Source of the DNA: Seminavis robusta
Taxonomy: Eukaryota > Bacillariophyta > Bacillariophyceae > Naviculales > Naviculaceae
Reading direction: 5' to 3'
Assembly: GCA_903772945.1 (NCBI GenBank)
Contig: CAICTM010000452.1
Location: 1 to 64,000 of the forward strand
Length of the DNA stretch: 64,000 nucleotides
In this document: positions 53,817-64,000 of the stretch, piece after piece
How the letters are laid out: each line of letters starts with the position of its first letter
Position numbering within the stretch: position 1 is the stretch's first letter
Notes under the pieces: model-generated
The model's input: the letters and a program-made list of their open reading frames with translations, nothing else
Databases searched by the model: none
What the model was told of the DNA's origin: nothing
Program-made: the position numbers and the translations under genes

Positions 53817-56800
53817 GTTCAATGCTGATAAAGACTTGCCTTTCCTTGAAGAGAGCAGGACAAAGTTTGATCTCTCGTGATGGCGAGGAATGAAAAAGTG
53901 AGCACAGCTGGCCCGCCCGCTAGTCGTTACAGGCTGCAATAAACCGTCAGAGCTGCGAACACGTCTTTGGGAGACTGTAAAGCAACAAAAAAGGGTTGTG
54001 ACAGCTTGGATCAGGAATAAAAGACCAACGAGGCAAGGAGACAATCTATCTTATCAATCCATACATGTACTCAACCAGTGACAGAGGATCAATCTATGCT
54101 CACTGCATGACAGAGGACAAGAGTTAGGGAAACCAGAACATGTACAGCCGAAGCATGCAACCGTAGCACTGCAGCCCAAAAAGACAGCCATGCGGTGCCA
54201 GACGATTGAAGAAGGATCTAAACCACCGCAAACAACCTTCCAGCATCAACTCAAAAGAAGTCTTGGATTTCCTTCGAAGGCATAAGGCATACAGTACTCG
54301 TCCGGAGAACCATACAACTTATTGTTGGGAAGTCATTCCTGCCAACTGTCTGCTGCTGGCTCTGCTCAGATGCTCAGATAGGCGAAAGAGCGGCAACGTA
54401 CTACTGTATCTAGCTAGCTAGTAAGCTGTTCCAAAGAATAACGCTACACCACGTACGGGTACCGGTAGCACTTCCGCCAATACCAGTGACCACCACCGCG
54501 CTCCGCCGTTGACAACCTTGACCAAAAATGGAATTATAGGGCCTTCAATCTTTGCTTATTTTTGACCATCCCAACATCCAGTCACAGTTGGATTCAGTAA
54601 CCACTATCAACCAAGAAAGTAAATTGTAACTCCCACGGATTTAAGATTATGACTACTAGTACTTTACCCGTATTGCGATTGAAAATTTTGTCAAGATGGA
54701 GTGCCGCTGTGCCGCTCTAGTGTGGGGAATCGTGGGCATGCCTTCGTTTTTGAACATTGAACATGAACATGCATATGAACATCTTCACCTTCTTATGGAG
54801 GTTGGAGACAGTAAGTACCAGTCGGTACTTAGTGTGCTATTAATACACGCTACACGTACTGTGGTCATGAGTCATGAGCTGGTCATGAGGCCTGACATGG
54901 TCATTATTTCTAGTTTCACGAAGTATTTCGAGACAGTAAATGACTTATTAGATACTGTTGTAGCTGTAATACTCGTATTAGCGCATTAGCGTACTTGAGT
55001 GCTCCTACTCCACCGGTGGTAACAAGCCACAAAGCGAGCATAAGAACTCAGAAAGATTCAATTGCCACAAAGCTAACTGGCCTTCTTGATGATAATGAGG
55101 TCAGCCCCCTTTCTCTTTTCAGCTGTACTGCACATCTTTTGAAGGAAAAAGAACGTCTTCTGAGGTCTGAGGTTCCCCCGCAATGCTTGAATGGTCTGCT
55201 CTACGGCAATTTACATGCTGCTCCGTTAGTAGGACAAGCTCAAAGCGTGATAATTTGCTTGTTACGATTGAGCCTTCAATCTGAGTCGAGTCGATCGAGT
55301 CCTGTGCTGTGCTTCAACATCTACCTTGTGTGAGTTTGGATGGACCAGCTCCCGAAGCTCACAAAATTGTGTTCACAACAAAGCTGAAGCTACCGTCGAC
55401 CTCCTGAGCACACTGGAAACCATGAACGCAACCACAGACCCCGCAAATGCAACTTCGCAATACTCGATCATGGACTGTAAGTATTGGATTGATTGGAATG
55501 GCGCCTGCACATGAACGCTTTGCTGGCAAATGTAATCCCGCTGACAATGCCTTGTTCCGCTCTATCATTTGCAGCAATATCCTTGTTCGGCTTGATTGAC
55601 GGAGGGAAGCTACGAAATGGAGTTGTGGCTGAGGCACTGCCAACCGCTGCATCACTGGTCTGTGTATTTGATGAGAGTCCTGCAACGTCGAAATCTTGTT
55701 CGAGTTCAGATCTGTTGTATCAGTCAAGCCGCCTGGGGGGAGCAGGATCCAAGCGATAATGGTTGAAGGTTGGAATGTGCCAGGCTGTGACCAGAGGGCC
55801 AGTTCAGGAGTGAACATAGCTGCAAGAGAGGCATATTTCCCTTTGCGGGGTCCTCTACCTTTCACATTGGTATTCATTTATGAGCAACCATACGTAGCCT
55901 TCTGTCTCCCGCCCCTTCTTGAGACTTGGCTGGCTGAGGACCGGCCTAGAATGCATTCCTCGCTCTCTGACAACACATCTGGAAACCCCAACTTTTACTA
56001 GTAAATTCGCTAGCAGTTCATATTATCAAACGATTACCATTGCTATCCCCATTTCGGTAGAGCTCAAGAGGCCGCAAAAAGGGAGGCAGGAAACCGAAGC
56101 TCGCTGGCCTAGTGCTCGGCCTGGTTGGTTGGTCGGGCTGGTGTGTGGGCTGGACCATGACTGATGCGTTTGCCTCTGATGGTGATGTTGTTTCGCCTAA
56201 TATGTCCCGGTGGCTCATTGAAGGTGACCTACATGAACTAGCTAGCTAGCAGCTTGCTTGCTGCGCATTGCGCACTACATGGCTGGTTACCACAAGAAAT
56301 AATGCAAAGCGATGCATACTTCGTATGTAGCTCTTGGATCTTGGATGCCGGTTTGCCTGATATATCAGAGTCTTTTCAACCCTCTCCAAGAAGTCTTTGT
56401 CTCTGTCAACGATAAAGCTGGTGGTCGACACCTATAATGTTTCCACTGACCTCTTCGTCCTCGGTGTACTCGGATGCTTTTTACACAATGCTTCTTTTGC
56501 AAGTAACGAAGCTGGCAACCATTCAAATGGAAGGGGAGGATGGTTTTAGGGGTTGTTGACCTTTGTCCATGTTCCGAGAGCCGGTGAGTGCGGTTTTGGT
56601 TTTTGGTTTCTGACTTGCTCAGCGTATTCTACTTAAAGGCTGTTGCGGCATCAACTTCCTAAGCCTTGATGACGACTGCAATGTGACTGAATCTTAGTTC
56701 AGTCCGTACGTCATATGGAAGTGCCGAAGACCCAGCACGCAGGACGCAGGACAGACAGCAAGATTGATGGACCGCCTCTTCGAAACCGTACTCGTACTAG

Positions 56801-56866
56801 TACTCCTAGTACCGGTCCTAATACCTGGTACCGGTACCAATGTTATTGTTTTGATAGTTGAGCACC
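53817..56866. other. Long gene-poor region
   Basis: 3.05 kb with only short frames lacking domains. It is rich in CTAGCTAG (54408-54421, 56238-56250), GTACCGGTA-type palindromes (54459-54469) and TACTAG/ACTAGT words. A minus-strand frame at 55359-55877 and plus frames at 54995 and 55326 were considered but carry no recognised domain or consistent codon signal. Likely intergenic with old repeat debris. Confidence 0.5.
56827..56838. promoter_or_regulatory. GGTACCGGTACC palindrome just upstream of the SET gene
   Basis: A perfect 12-bp palindrome ending 28 bp before the ATG at 56867. It is identical to 6728-6739 and 50285-50296. It could be a factor-binding site or a repeat remnant. Confidence 0.4.
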
Positions 56867-57784
56867 ATGAAAGTTAGACACAACTTCGATCAGTGCTGTG
56901 AGGATCCACTGGCATTGGAGGAAAGAGATGAAATCCAGCGACAAAAGGCACAACGGTACGGTTCCGTCTTTGTCGGTTTGATGATCCTTGAAAGGTGGTT
57001 GGAACTGGGGGATCGCCCTGATCAGGAAGTTCTGGCGCCCATGTTCACCGTCTTTGGTCAGGATTGTCTGAGGGAGAAACTAAGGCAACTCTGCGAGAAT
57101 CCCGTGGACGACCTCAATGGAATCAAAAGTTTGGTCCATTTTACTCGTCGCCTCTTGTGGGAGTCAGCCGTGGATCCAAGTTCGGACGATCACTTGATTG
57201 TAGGACGTTCCAAGATTCCTCGGGCCCAGCAAGGCCTGTTTGCTGCGCGGCATCTCCCCGCGAATCGCATCATTTGCTACTACAGTGGAGACATTCACAG
57301 TACACAGTCGTCACAATCCAAATCTATGCTCTCGGATGCCTCCTACTTGTTGCGAATAGGCACTGTTTCACGCCAACCCTGGTGGTATAATGTTCTCGGC
57401 GGCAATGACAACAGCGTGGATTCCCAGGATTCTCGGGCTATAGCAGCTTTGTGCTCGAGAGACAAGTGGGATGAAATTGTGGGCGAGGCAACTGCAACAC
57501 CCGAGTTGTATGTCGACCCCACCAACCCAACGATCAAAGCACGGTATATCAATGATTGTTTAAAGGATGATTTCTATAATGTGACATTTGTCCTGGAGCC
57601 GAACAACGAGCGGGCTGCCGTGGTGACACTGAGAGACATTCAAGCTGGGGAAGAGCTCTACGTGTCCTATGGACGCGCTTACTGGGACTCCATGGAGGCT
57701 ACCACTGGCATGGTCCCGCAAAGACTCGGAGCATCGTCCAATGACAATAATACGCAACAAACCAGTCCATCAATCGAAGAATGA
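56867..57784 (+). CDS. SET-domain protein
   Basis: A 305-residue single-exon protein starting at the ATG at 56867 (CACCATGAAA). The N-terminal about 90 residues are helical with no domain name. Residues about 110-275 form a SET domain. VGRSKIPRAQQGLFAARHLPANRIICYYSGD is the opening, INDCLKDDFYNVTF is the N-H/NC-like SAM-binding motif (Asn-x-Cys variant), and DIQAGEELYVSYGRAYW is the closing GEEL-YG motif with the catalytic Tyr. It is expected to be a lysine methyltransferase using SAM. It has no pre-SET or post-SET cysteine clusters, so a non-histone or RKM/SETD-like target is possible. Confidence 0.8.
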   Translation: MKVRHNFDQCCEDPLALEERDEIQRQKAQRYGSVFVGLMILERWLELGDRPDQEVLAPMFTVFGQDCLREKLRQLCENPVDDLNGIKSLVHFTRRLLWESAVDPSSDDHLIVGRSKIPRAQQGLFAARHLPANRIICYYSGDIHSTQSSQSKSMLSDASYLLRIGTVSRQPWWYNVLGGNDNSVDSQDSRAIAALCSRDKWDEIVGEATATPELYVDPTNPTIKARYINDCLKDDFYNVTFVLEPNNERAAVVTLRDIQAGEELYVSYGRAYWDSMEATTGMVPQRLGASSNDNNTQQTSPSIEE

Positions 57785-57952
57785 TGTTCCGGTTCCAAAA
57801 AGATGGCTTGCATGAAGTGATCATATGTGTATATATGCATGATGTATGCAAATGCATGAAAGAACAGATACAGTACAAAGGCAGGTGCGGTTGTACACGT
57901 GTACATGCTTGGTGGATGGGACGCAAAGAGAAAGCTTTCACTGCTTTGGGGC

Positions 57953-59619
57953 TCAGACAACGTCAACAACTTCAGAGAGGGTCAAAGCAAAGCGTCCTTC
58001 TACAACAACGGAAGACACCAGAACATAGTATTGGACCAAGGGTTCAGTGTCCCACTGGAAGGTTGCACAACCATCGGTCTCGTAGACGCCTCCTATGCAT
58101 GTCGAAGCATCCTCGCAAGATGACTCCAGGACATGCAGTCTCGTGGCGACCAACGTGGCCTCGTCATTACATGTGCTTATTTCCAACCGTTTGCCGGTGC
58201 CAAGGACTGACCACCACAATCCTCGATTCGATCCAACAAGCACCCCTCCGTTGGGGCATTGATTGATGCCTCGTCCCATCCAGGGAACAGCAGCATGGGT
58301 GGTGTCACCGTGAACCCTGTCCCCTACGGCAAGTGGTGCAGCATAGTCGCAGTTGTCGTTCTGTGTTTCCACGCTCAACTCAAAGTTTCCAGCTCTCGAG
58401 CCAAATCCGTTGATCATTATTGTGTATTCGACGTCCTTGATGGATGGCCAGGTTGCTCGGCTAGCAAGTTCATTGAAATGACATGGTGTCTTGCTGGTGC
58501 TAGAATCATCGTTGGATGCTACGCACGTGAGAGAGGTGCAGTTCCACCCTCCAAAGACAGAGACCTTGGTGTCAAAGTCGGTTCCAGGCCAGCAAGTGGA
58601 GGCTGTCATCACGCCTCCAGTTCCCAAGACGGAGAACCAGGAAGTAGGGCTCCTGGCTCCGTTGCTACCGTTGCAAGTGTCGACATGTTGTGCTGTTTCC
58701 CCGCCAACCGTTGTGCCTATTGTCGTCAACGCAAGTGTATTCTGGGGGGCACCACCAGCCGCCATCACCGGAAGATGGCCGTGTGCAGCATTGCAGTTGC
58801 CGTTGCCACTGGCAGATGTGGCATGGGTGTTGGTATCAGGACCAGGCTGCTCGCCAGCCACAGATGGATTTGTCGTTGCAGCGGGAACGTCCTCGTCTAG
58901 AATTACCACGTCTGAGTTCGGCGGGGCCGAGACTGGTTAGCTCTACCAGAGGCAAGTGGCGATCCTCGAAGCGAATCCGTATACTGAAAGCACTTACCAC
59001 AATCTGCAAGCCTGCCACTGCCAGGAATGTCCACGTGCATGTTGAATTGCGTCAACCGGCTGCCGTCATCCTGATTGAGAACTTCGACGATTTGGGAATA
59101 ATCTGGCTGCTGCGCAGCCACAAGGCTCTCTTCGAAATACATTTCAGTGATCAGCAAGGGTTCGTCTTCGTCTCCGGGTAACGATACACGAAAGTGAACA
59201 AGAGGAGATCCCAAGTATTGTACTGGATACGTCTGCGTGATTGTAAAGCTACCGCAGTCATCAGCAACGAGAATGCCACGGTGGTCGAGGTCGGAACCCA
59301 CTGGCGAGTAGAAGTTTCCTTGACCATCTTGTGGTCCGGCGTACCACACTTCGATGATAACATTAGGAACTGGTGTGCAGTCGTTGCCCAGTACTTTTCC
59401 CTCAATGACAAGCACATTTTCAGGATCAGACAGAACTTCCTCGGAAGTCAGTCTGTTTCGTAGCGGGGCATTGGGCACGTAAAACAGTTCTGGATTCTCC
59501 GACGCTGCTGTTGAAGGTGTGTCCAAGATGCAGGTCGCCGCCTCTGTAACGTTGTTTGGACTTGTCCATACAATCGCCAACACAGCAAGTAGAGTTGCAA
59601 AACATCGAGGTTTCATCAT
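57953..59619 (-). CDS. Secreted intradiol-dioxygenase-like protein with C-terminal beta-sandwich repeats, 2 exons
   Basis: Exons 58998-59619 and 57953-58911 (donor GTAAGT, acceptor ACTCAG) join to 526 residues. Signal peptide about 1-28. The N-terminal 200 residues follow the intradiol ring-cleavage dioxygenase fold: LVIEGKVLGNDCTPVPNVIIEVWYAG, GILVADDCGSFTITQTYP, SPLVHFRVSLPG, EMYFEES. In active catechol dioxygenases the iron is held by two Tyr and two His in the RPxHIHxxV motif. Here that motif is SPLVHF, so the first His is lacking. The C-terminal part has two related Cys-rich domains (NCDYAAPLAVGDRVHGDTTHA ... WWSVLGTG ... ISTCND) resembling bacterial PPC-type domains. It is an extracellular protein, and catalysis is doubtful. 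It shares its family with 60695-61609. Confidence 0.78.
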
Positions 59620-60694
59620 TGTGCGGAGGACAGACAACACTGGAAAGTTTTTGCAACCTTAGCTAGCTAGCCGATCTTTGAATTTTCAAAATGGTTTCTA
59701 CTGGGTTTGCTTGACTGCGAAGTTATGGAAGCAATTGTATGCAAAGCCCCATGATGAAATACCCCCGAGCCTGCTCTTGTCTCCGATGGTTCCATTATCA
59801 AGTAAGGTTTTGTCGATGAAAGCAAAAATGGTGAGATTTCGAACAAAACCATCTCTCCATTGCCAAAGATCTTGGCTGAGAAACCAACACATGAAACAAG
59901 AACACATTCTTCACCAAAAATGTCGGCTAGAGGACATTCAAAGGAGGTCGACCACGAAGGGCGCGAAACTCCCTCCAATCAAGGCATATATCCCGTTAAA
60001 TACTAGCTAGTGCTGGCTGCAGTGGATAGAAACTGATGTGTGGAACATGTGCATATGGTCCTCTTTGGTGGGATGCAATTGTTACATTGACAAGCACCAT
60101 TGAACCAGTGTTGTGCTGGCCGATTTGTGCGTTGTGGAAGAGGCACAACTCCCGCACCACGACTGAGACTCCCACCACCAGTTCTTTTGTGCCAACGTCT
60201 TTTTGGTCGATCCTTTCTCCCGGTACTTCCTCATCAAATAGTGCTTGTCCTTGCCTTCTGTGCGTCTGGAATACCCCCATACCACTAGCTAACTGGTAGC
60301 CAGTCATTAATTTTAAGCATACGAGGGTTATGTGATTCGATTCGATCTGCAAGCTCCCAAGCACACTGAAATGCCACCGGCCATGGCTCAGATAAAGCCA
60401 GTCTGTTCAATCCAAGATCCAAGCCAAGCCCGTAATGGGGGCACTACACGGAGGAACAGCAAAAGATTTTCCGCTGAGAGTTTCTTTCATTTAATCTCAG
60501 CCTTCCAGGATGAATGAGCTGGTAAGTCCGCTGCTGCATATCGTACATCGTACTGATTCCTATTATTATAGGAGAACTTCGAATGTCTTTTCAAAGCGAA
60601 GACGACACTGCTACTGCTACTTTGAAGAAAGCGGTGGTGCTAAAATTTTTAGCTGATCTGCAGAGTGCAGCACCATCATGCTACAAGTCCCTAG
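59620..60694. other. Intergenic, nothing recognised
   Basis: 1.08 kb between tandem minus-strand dioxygenase-like genes. Short frames only, with CTAGCTAG near 59660. Confidence 0.5.
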
Positions 60695-61609
60695 CTAGTC
60701 AAACAAGTTGTCTCCACGCAATACGCTGGTTGCTGCATCGCCCTCGCCTTCTTCATCAGGTTCCTCTGCCTCGATCAACGTAGCATCTTCATTGGGATCT
60801 ATCCCAGTAACAGTACTGTTGGAGCCTTCTCCTTCAAGCTCACCTGGAACCATGGTTTCTTCTTGAAACGCTATGGTGGAATTGACACCAGTTTCTGTGA
60901 CGCCGGGTATCGTACACGACAAGGGCAAATGCTTCCGTGTCAGCTACCCACTTACCATGGCAAAACGTACATTTGCTGGCTTGAATATTCTACAATGGGA
61001 CCTACCTCCGTTTTCAACTCCCGATTTGCAAGCATCCAAATCGGAATTTCCAGGAATAGATACGTATACATGAAACTCTGCACTTTTACTGCCATCCGGT
61101 TCGTCGACCACAGTGACGATCGTGGATTCATCGGGGTTGTACGGACTAGGAATGAACCCTTCAAAGTACAACTGAGTAACCAAAAGTTGAGTATCATCGG
61201 AAGCCGAAATTCGATAGTGAATGTGTTGAATGGGTCGTTGTGGATACACAGCCGGGAAGGTTTGCGTAAACTGGAATTCTCCGCACTCTTTGGTGAACAC
61301 TTGTCCTCTGTAGTCGTCATCTGAATATTCGCCACCTCCACCTGCATACCAAGCTTCAACGCGGGCACCTGATAGTGGTACACAGTCATTTCCATAGACT
61401 ACCCCATTTACCACAAAGACATTGGCAGGATCAATCAACAGCGATCGGGAAACAATGATATTGCTCATAGAACTTTCCTCACGGTAAAAAGGACCAAGAG
61501 GATCTGTGCTTGTGAGTTGAACCACATCATCGCAGGTATCATTTCCAATGACGGCGGCTATCAGGGACAACCCAACGAGTAGTGTTCGCGAGAGAGACGT
61601 TGTTGACAT
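60695..61609 (-). CDS. Secreted intradiol ring-cleavage dioxygenase-like protein, 2 exons
   Basis: Exons 61006-61609 and 60695-60894 (donor GTAGGT, acceptor CACAG) join to 267 residues. Signal peptide about 1-22 (TLLVGLSLIAAVIGN). The domain reads GPFYREESSMSN, FVVNGVVYGNDCVPLSGARVEAWYAGGGG, GEFQFTQTFP, RPIQHIHYRIS, TQLYFEG. The RPxxHIH motif with both His and the Tyr residues of the family are present, unlike the neighbouring gene. Intradiol enzymes cleave catechols between the hydroxyls. Secreted fungal relatives act on aromatic substrates, so use on aromatic or phenolic exudates is possible. The tail is acidic (IDPNEDATLIEAEEPDEEGEGD). Exon 2 could alternatively be joined differently; this join keeps the frame. 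Confidence 0.8.
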
Positions 61610-62316
61610 TATCGAATTGTGCTATGAATATAAATAGCAGACCCCAAGGATGAAGAGGAATAACTTTGAGAAAGGAGGAATGCAGAGGCAGCCGTGCAAG
61701 TCCCTCGATGAACGGGTACTAGCTAGTACATGCACTAGCTACGGTACATGTATTCTACCAATCGTACCAAAAAATGAAGATGACGTGGACAGCTCTAGCT
61801 AGCGGTATTCTGGTACCGGTGCCGCTTTGTGATTGTGACTGAGGACGATTCTTAAAACCCAGCTTCGCACCTTCGCAGCTTCGCACCTTCGCGGTACCCA
61901 ACGCTGACGTGTCACTCAAGAAGAAGAAAAAATTTGGCGAAGAATCTTCTTTTTGACTGTATCTTCGCGAGCCAACGCCTGGTGGAGCAACTTTCCTTAC
62001 CTTGATCACAAAGGAAGTCCTCGCCGTAACCCAAGCAACGCTGCTAGGCAGACACCCAAGATGATCAACTCCAATGCCTTTGCTACATGAAACGAATCTA
62101 ATACAAGAACATTCATGTATAGACAATGAGTTTCCTATTAGCTCTCTAAAACTATTATTGCATAGACATTATTCCAGGCTATGCTTGTTTCTCGTCGCTC
62201 TTTGTGAGAGCTTGCGAGCTTGCGAGTTTTCTTCTTGTTGTCGCTTTTTCTCCAGGTAGCTGTAGCTTTTCTGCCAGAGTTCTCCACAATATTCAGTGAA
62301 AGGCAAACTGTTGAAC
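61610..62316. other. Divergent upstream region with 16-bp tandem repeat
   Basis: 707 bp. AGCTTCGCACCTTCGC is repeated perfectly in tandem at 61861-61876 and 61877-61892. A CTAG-rich segment lies at 61719-61805. No gene is seen. Confidence 0.55.
61861..61892. repeat. Perfect 16-bp direct tandem repeat
   Basis: Two identical copies of AGCTTCGCACCTTCGC, head to tail. Each copy carries internal CTTCGC units. Confidence 0.85.
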
Positions 62317-63279
62317 ATGAGCGACAGCTCTGATGATGAGGAAGGGCAGGATGCAACCTTTACCGAACCATTCCAGCAGTCTGAATCTGATGACAACGTA
62401 GAAGATGATCAGGATGTGCGCCCAGTGGCGGCATTTGAGTCACCCATGGGACAGCCATCTCCCTCCCAGCAGGAACTGCCACCACTCGCACAACAAGCAC
62501 TTGCGCAACAAGCCCTTCCTTCTAGTGCCTTTTATTCATTGCTGCACACTCCTCCGGGAGGTTTCAACATGAACGTACATGATGGGCGGCACAGTTTGTG
62601 GGGTGGAGTCCAAGGGTACTCGCACAATGCAAGCAGAGCTTGTCAAGTGACACATCCATTGCCTCCATTGCCTTTTGCTGGGCCTTTGCCTGTGCAATCT
62701 CCTTTGGTCCACACCGCCCGAACGTCTAACTCTACGCAGGCTACTCAGAACTCTGTTGGTGAGACATCTGGCAAACCGCCCTTACCACCAAAGAAGAAGA
62801 AAGAGCAGAAAGAGTTACCCAATGAGGTTCGAGCATTTACATATGAGTTCAAGCATCGCGTTGAAATTGGAGAAGACATGGACAGCCAATCCAAGACAGA
62901 TAAAGGTCCACACAAGGTTGCCAAGGGTATTTGTGTGGGAAAGGAAGGCACTGACAGTTACCGGTACTTCAGCTTAAAGAAAGACCTCAACTCATTCCAG
63001 CTTCGGCAACTGGCAAAGAACTTCGGTTGTAAGAACATCGGTTCAGCCTCTATGTTTCTTTGTCGCAAACAGATGGCTTTGGCCATTGACATGGGAACGA
63101 CATACGATAACATGATGGTTACCAGTATAGTTATGGAAAAGAAGATACAATCGCTGATCCGGCTAATAAATACAGTCTTTCTTCCTGCATTTATTGACCG
63201 GTTCCTCGCATTGACCCAGTGCACTACGCTAAAAGCTAGTGTAAAGATCTTTCGAGTGTTTTTGTGTTTGAGAGAATGA
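62317..63279 (+). CDS. Unknown protein, Gln/Pro-rich with conserved-looking C-terminal domain, disrupted end
   Basis: A 320-residue protein starting at the ATG at 62317. Residues 1-165 are acidic then Pro/Gln-rich (DSSDDEEG, PPLAQQALAQQAL). Residues about 172-285 look like a folded domain: FTYEFKHRVEIGEDM, KGICVGKEG, YFSLKKDLNSFQLRQLAKNFGCKNIGSASMFLCRKQMALAI. I have an impression of a repeated diatom family with this Leu-Arg-GCKNxGS-CRK pattern, but cannot name it. A DNA-binding or transposon-linked role is possible. From about 63222 the frame runs into sequence that may belong to the adjoining palindrome (the run QCTTLKASVK at the end), so the C-terminus may be truncated and chimeric. Confidence 0.6.
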   Translation: MSDSSDDEEGQDATFTEPFQQSESDDNVEDDQDVRPVAAFESPMGQPSPSQQELPPLAQQALAQQALPSSAFYSLLHTPPGGFNMNVHDGRHSLWGGVQGYSHNASRACQVTHPLPPLPFAGPLPVQSPLVHTARTSNSTQATQNSVGETSGKPPLPPKKKKEQKELPNEVRAFTYEFKHRVEIGEDMDSQSKTDKGPHKVAKGICVGKEGTDSYRYFSLKKDLNSFQLRQLAKNFGCKNIGSASMFLCRKQMALAIDMGTTYDNMMVTSIVMEKKIQSLIRLINTVFLPAFIDRFLALTQCTTLKASVKIFRVFLCLRE

Positions 63280-63292
63280 AAGTTATGAGAGA

Positions 63293-64000
63293 GATTAGAA
63301 AGCTATGAAAACTAATCAACGAGAGAGATCACCATCAAAGGATCGTAGATCTTGGTCTCCGCGGGAGACTATAAAGTGTGATAGAGTGGTTGCGGTAGTA
63401 ATCCTACGTATCTCCACGATCCTAAAACGGAACGCGTGGAAGATTCGTCTAGCATGGATCTAGTAGCGTGGAAGTACTCCACGTGGCTAAATATCTAGAG
63501 CGATGTTTCATCATCAACCTAGTATGACTGAGCGGTCATTGAGAACCCTGTCTCAATGACTATTCACGAGAGACTCAGTCATGAGTCGAACTCAAACCCT
63601 ATCTAGGATCGAGTCGCGAATAAGGCTAAGAGCCGTGTTTGCATTCGCCCCCTGACAAGTGCAATACACGGCTCTTAGCCTTATTCGCGACTCGATCCTA
63701 GATAGGGTTTGAGTTCGACTCATGACTGAGTCTCTCGTGAATAGTCATTGAGACAGGGTTCTCAATGACCGCTAGTCATACTAGGTTGAGATGAAACATC
63801 GCTCTAGATATTTAGCCAGCGTGGAGACTTCCACGCTACTAGATAAACGCTAGACGAATCTTCCCGCGTTCCGTTTTTGATCGTGGAGTCAGTAGGATTC
63901 TACCGCAACCTACTCTATCACTTAAAGTCTCCCGCGGGAGCAGAACTACGATCCTTTGATTGTGGATCTCTTCGTTGATTAGTTTCATAGCTTTCTAATC
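63293..64000. repeat. Long near-perfect palindrome, about 350-bp arms, runs to window edge
   Basis: The left arm 63293-63643 is the reverse complement of the right arm 63660-64000, with a 16-nt loop (63644-63659). The arms differ by scattered mismatches and 1-few-nt indels. The outer ends match: GATTAGAAAGCTATG at 63293 and CATAGCTTTCTAATC ending at 64000. The window ends exactly at the mirrored position, so the arms may be longer. A candidate outer end is CACTACGCT at 63222, which has the CACTA start used by CACTA DNA transposons. No transposase lies in the window. The structure fits a foldback/MITE-like element, but the class is not certain. Confidence 0.9.

Noticed and set aside
55359-55877. 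172-residue minus-strand frame
   Set aside because: No domain, no signal, and frames on the other strand are equally open; likely chance in gene-poor DNA.
58259-58900. 213-residue plus-strand frame
   Set aside because: Antisense to the C-terminal domains of the dioxygenase-like gene.
63560-63760. tRNA-like words (GAGTTCGAC) in the palindrome
   Set aside because: No cloverleaf can be drawn with acceptor and anticodon stems; the words repeat as part of the inverted arms.
1-64000. CRISPR arrays, bacterial operons, rRNA
   Set aside because: No regularly spaced direct repeats, no bacterial-type gene clusters and no rRNA-like sequence; introns and plastid leaders show a eukaryotic nuclear context.

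Overview
The window reads as nuclear DNA of a photosynthetic stramenopile, most likely a pennate diatom. It has compact genes with 0-5 short GT-AG introns. There are diatom bipartite plastid-targeting leaders (signal peptide followed by an ASAF-type motif), a fucoxanthin-chlorophyll protein, a nuclear psbM with plastid and thylakoid leaders, and diatom-style LRR, tubby and intradiol-dioxygenase genes. No prokaryotic operon logic is visible. All identifications come from reading the translations; no database search was run. Exon boundaries were chosen so that splice sites, phase and protein motifs agree.

Layout. 1-3.0 kb: fossil retroelement gag-like remnant (minus strand) and unassigned DNA. 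3.0-8.1 kb: two divergent paralogous proteins built from repeated YLD-type motifs, flanking an ADP-ribosylglycohydrolase-like gene that lacks the usual metal-binding Asp motif. 8.7-15.4 kb: Golgi-type HPAT/SERGT-like glycosyltransferase, plastid homogentisate prenyltransferase, and a plastid-leader FG-GAP-like protein. 16.2-22.6 kb: mitochondrial PDH E1 beta divergent from a light-harvesting protein, then nuclear psbM and a plastid YqeH/NOA1-type GTPase. 23-32.5 kb: small 4-TM protein, truncated-hemoglobin fusion, coiled-coil repeat protein, tubby-like protein, DUF1995/LPA3-like protein and dynein light chain LC8. 33.2-45.3 kb: mitochondrial T7-type RNA polymerase, an ESCRT-III (Snf7) fusion, a class C GPCR with a sugar-binding-protein ectodomain, and a second tubby-like gene. 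46-54 kb: secreted zinc metalloprotease, an LRR membrane protein with an interrupted frame, a papain-family protease, and a 2OG-Fe(II) oxygenase with a 12-nt microexon. 56.8-64 kb: SET-domain protein, two intradiol-dioxygenase-like secreted proteins, an unknown gene, and a roughly 350-bp-arm near-perfect palindrome running off the right edge.

Functional themes. Plastid function is heavily represented: light harvesting, PSII, tocopherol/plastoquinone prenylation, plastid ribosome-type GTPase and DUF1995. So are mitochondrial energy and transcription (PDH E1 beta, RNA polymerase) and a secretory/extracellular set (proteases, dioxygenase-like proteins, LRR and GPCR surface proteins). The items most likely to be undescribed are the YLD multivalent repeat pair, the RbsB-like/7TM receptor fusion, the globin fusion, the Snf7 fusion and the tiny exons of the oxygenase gene.
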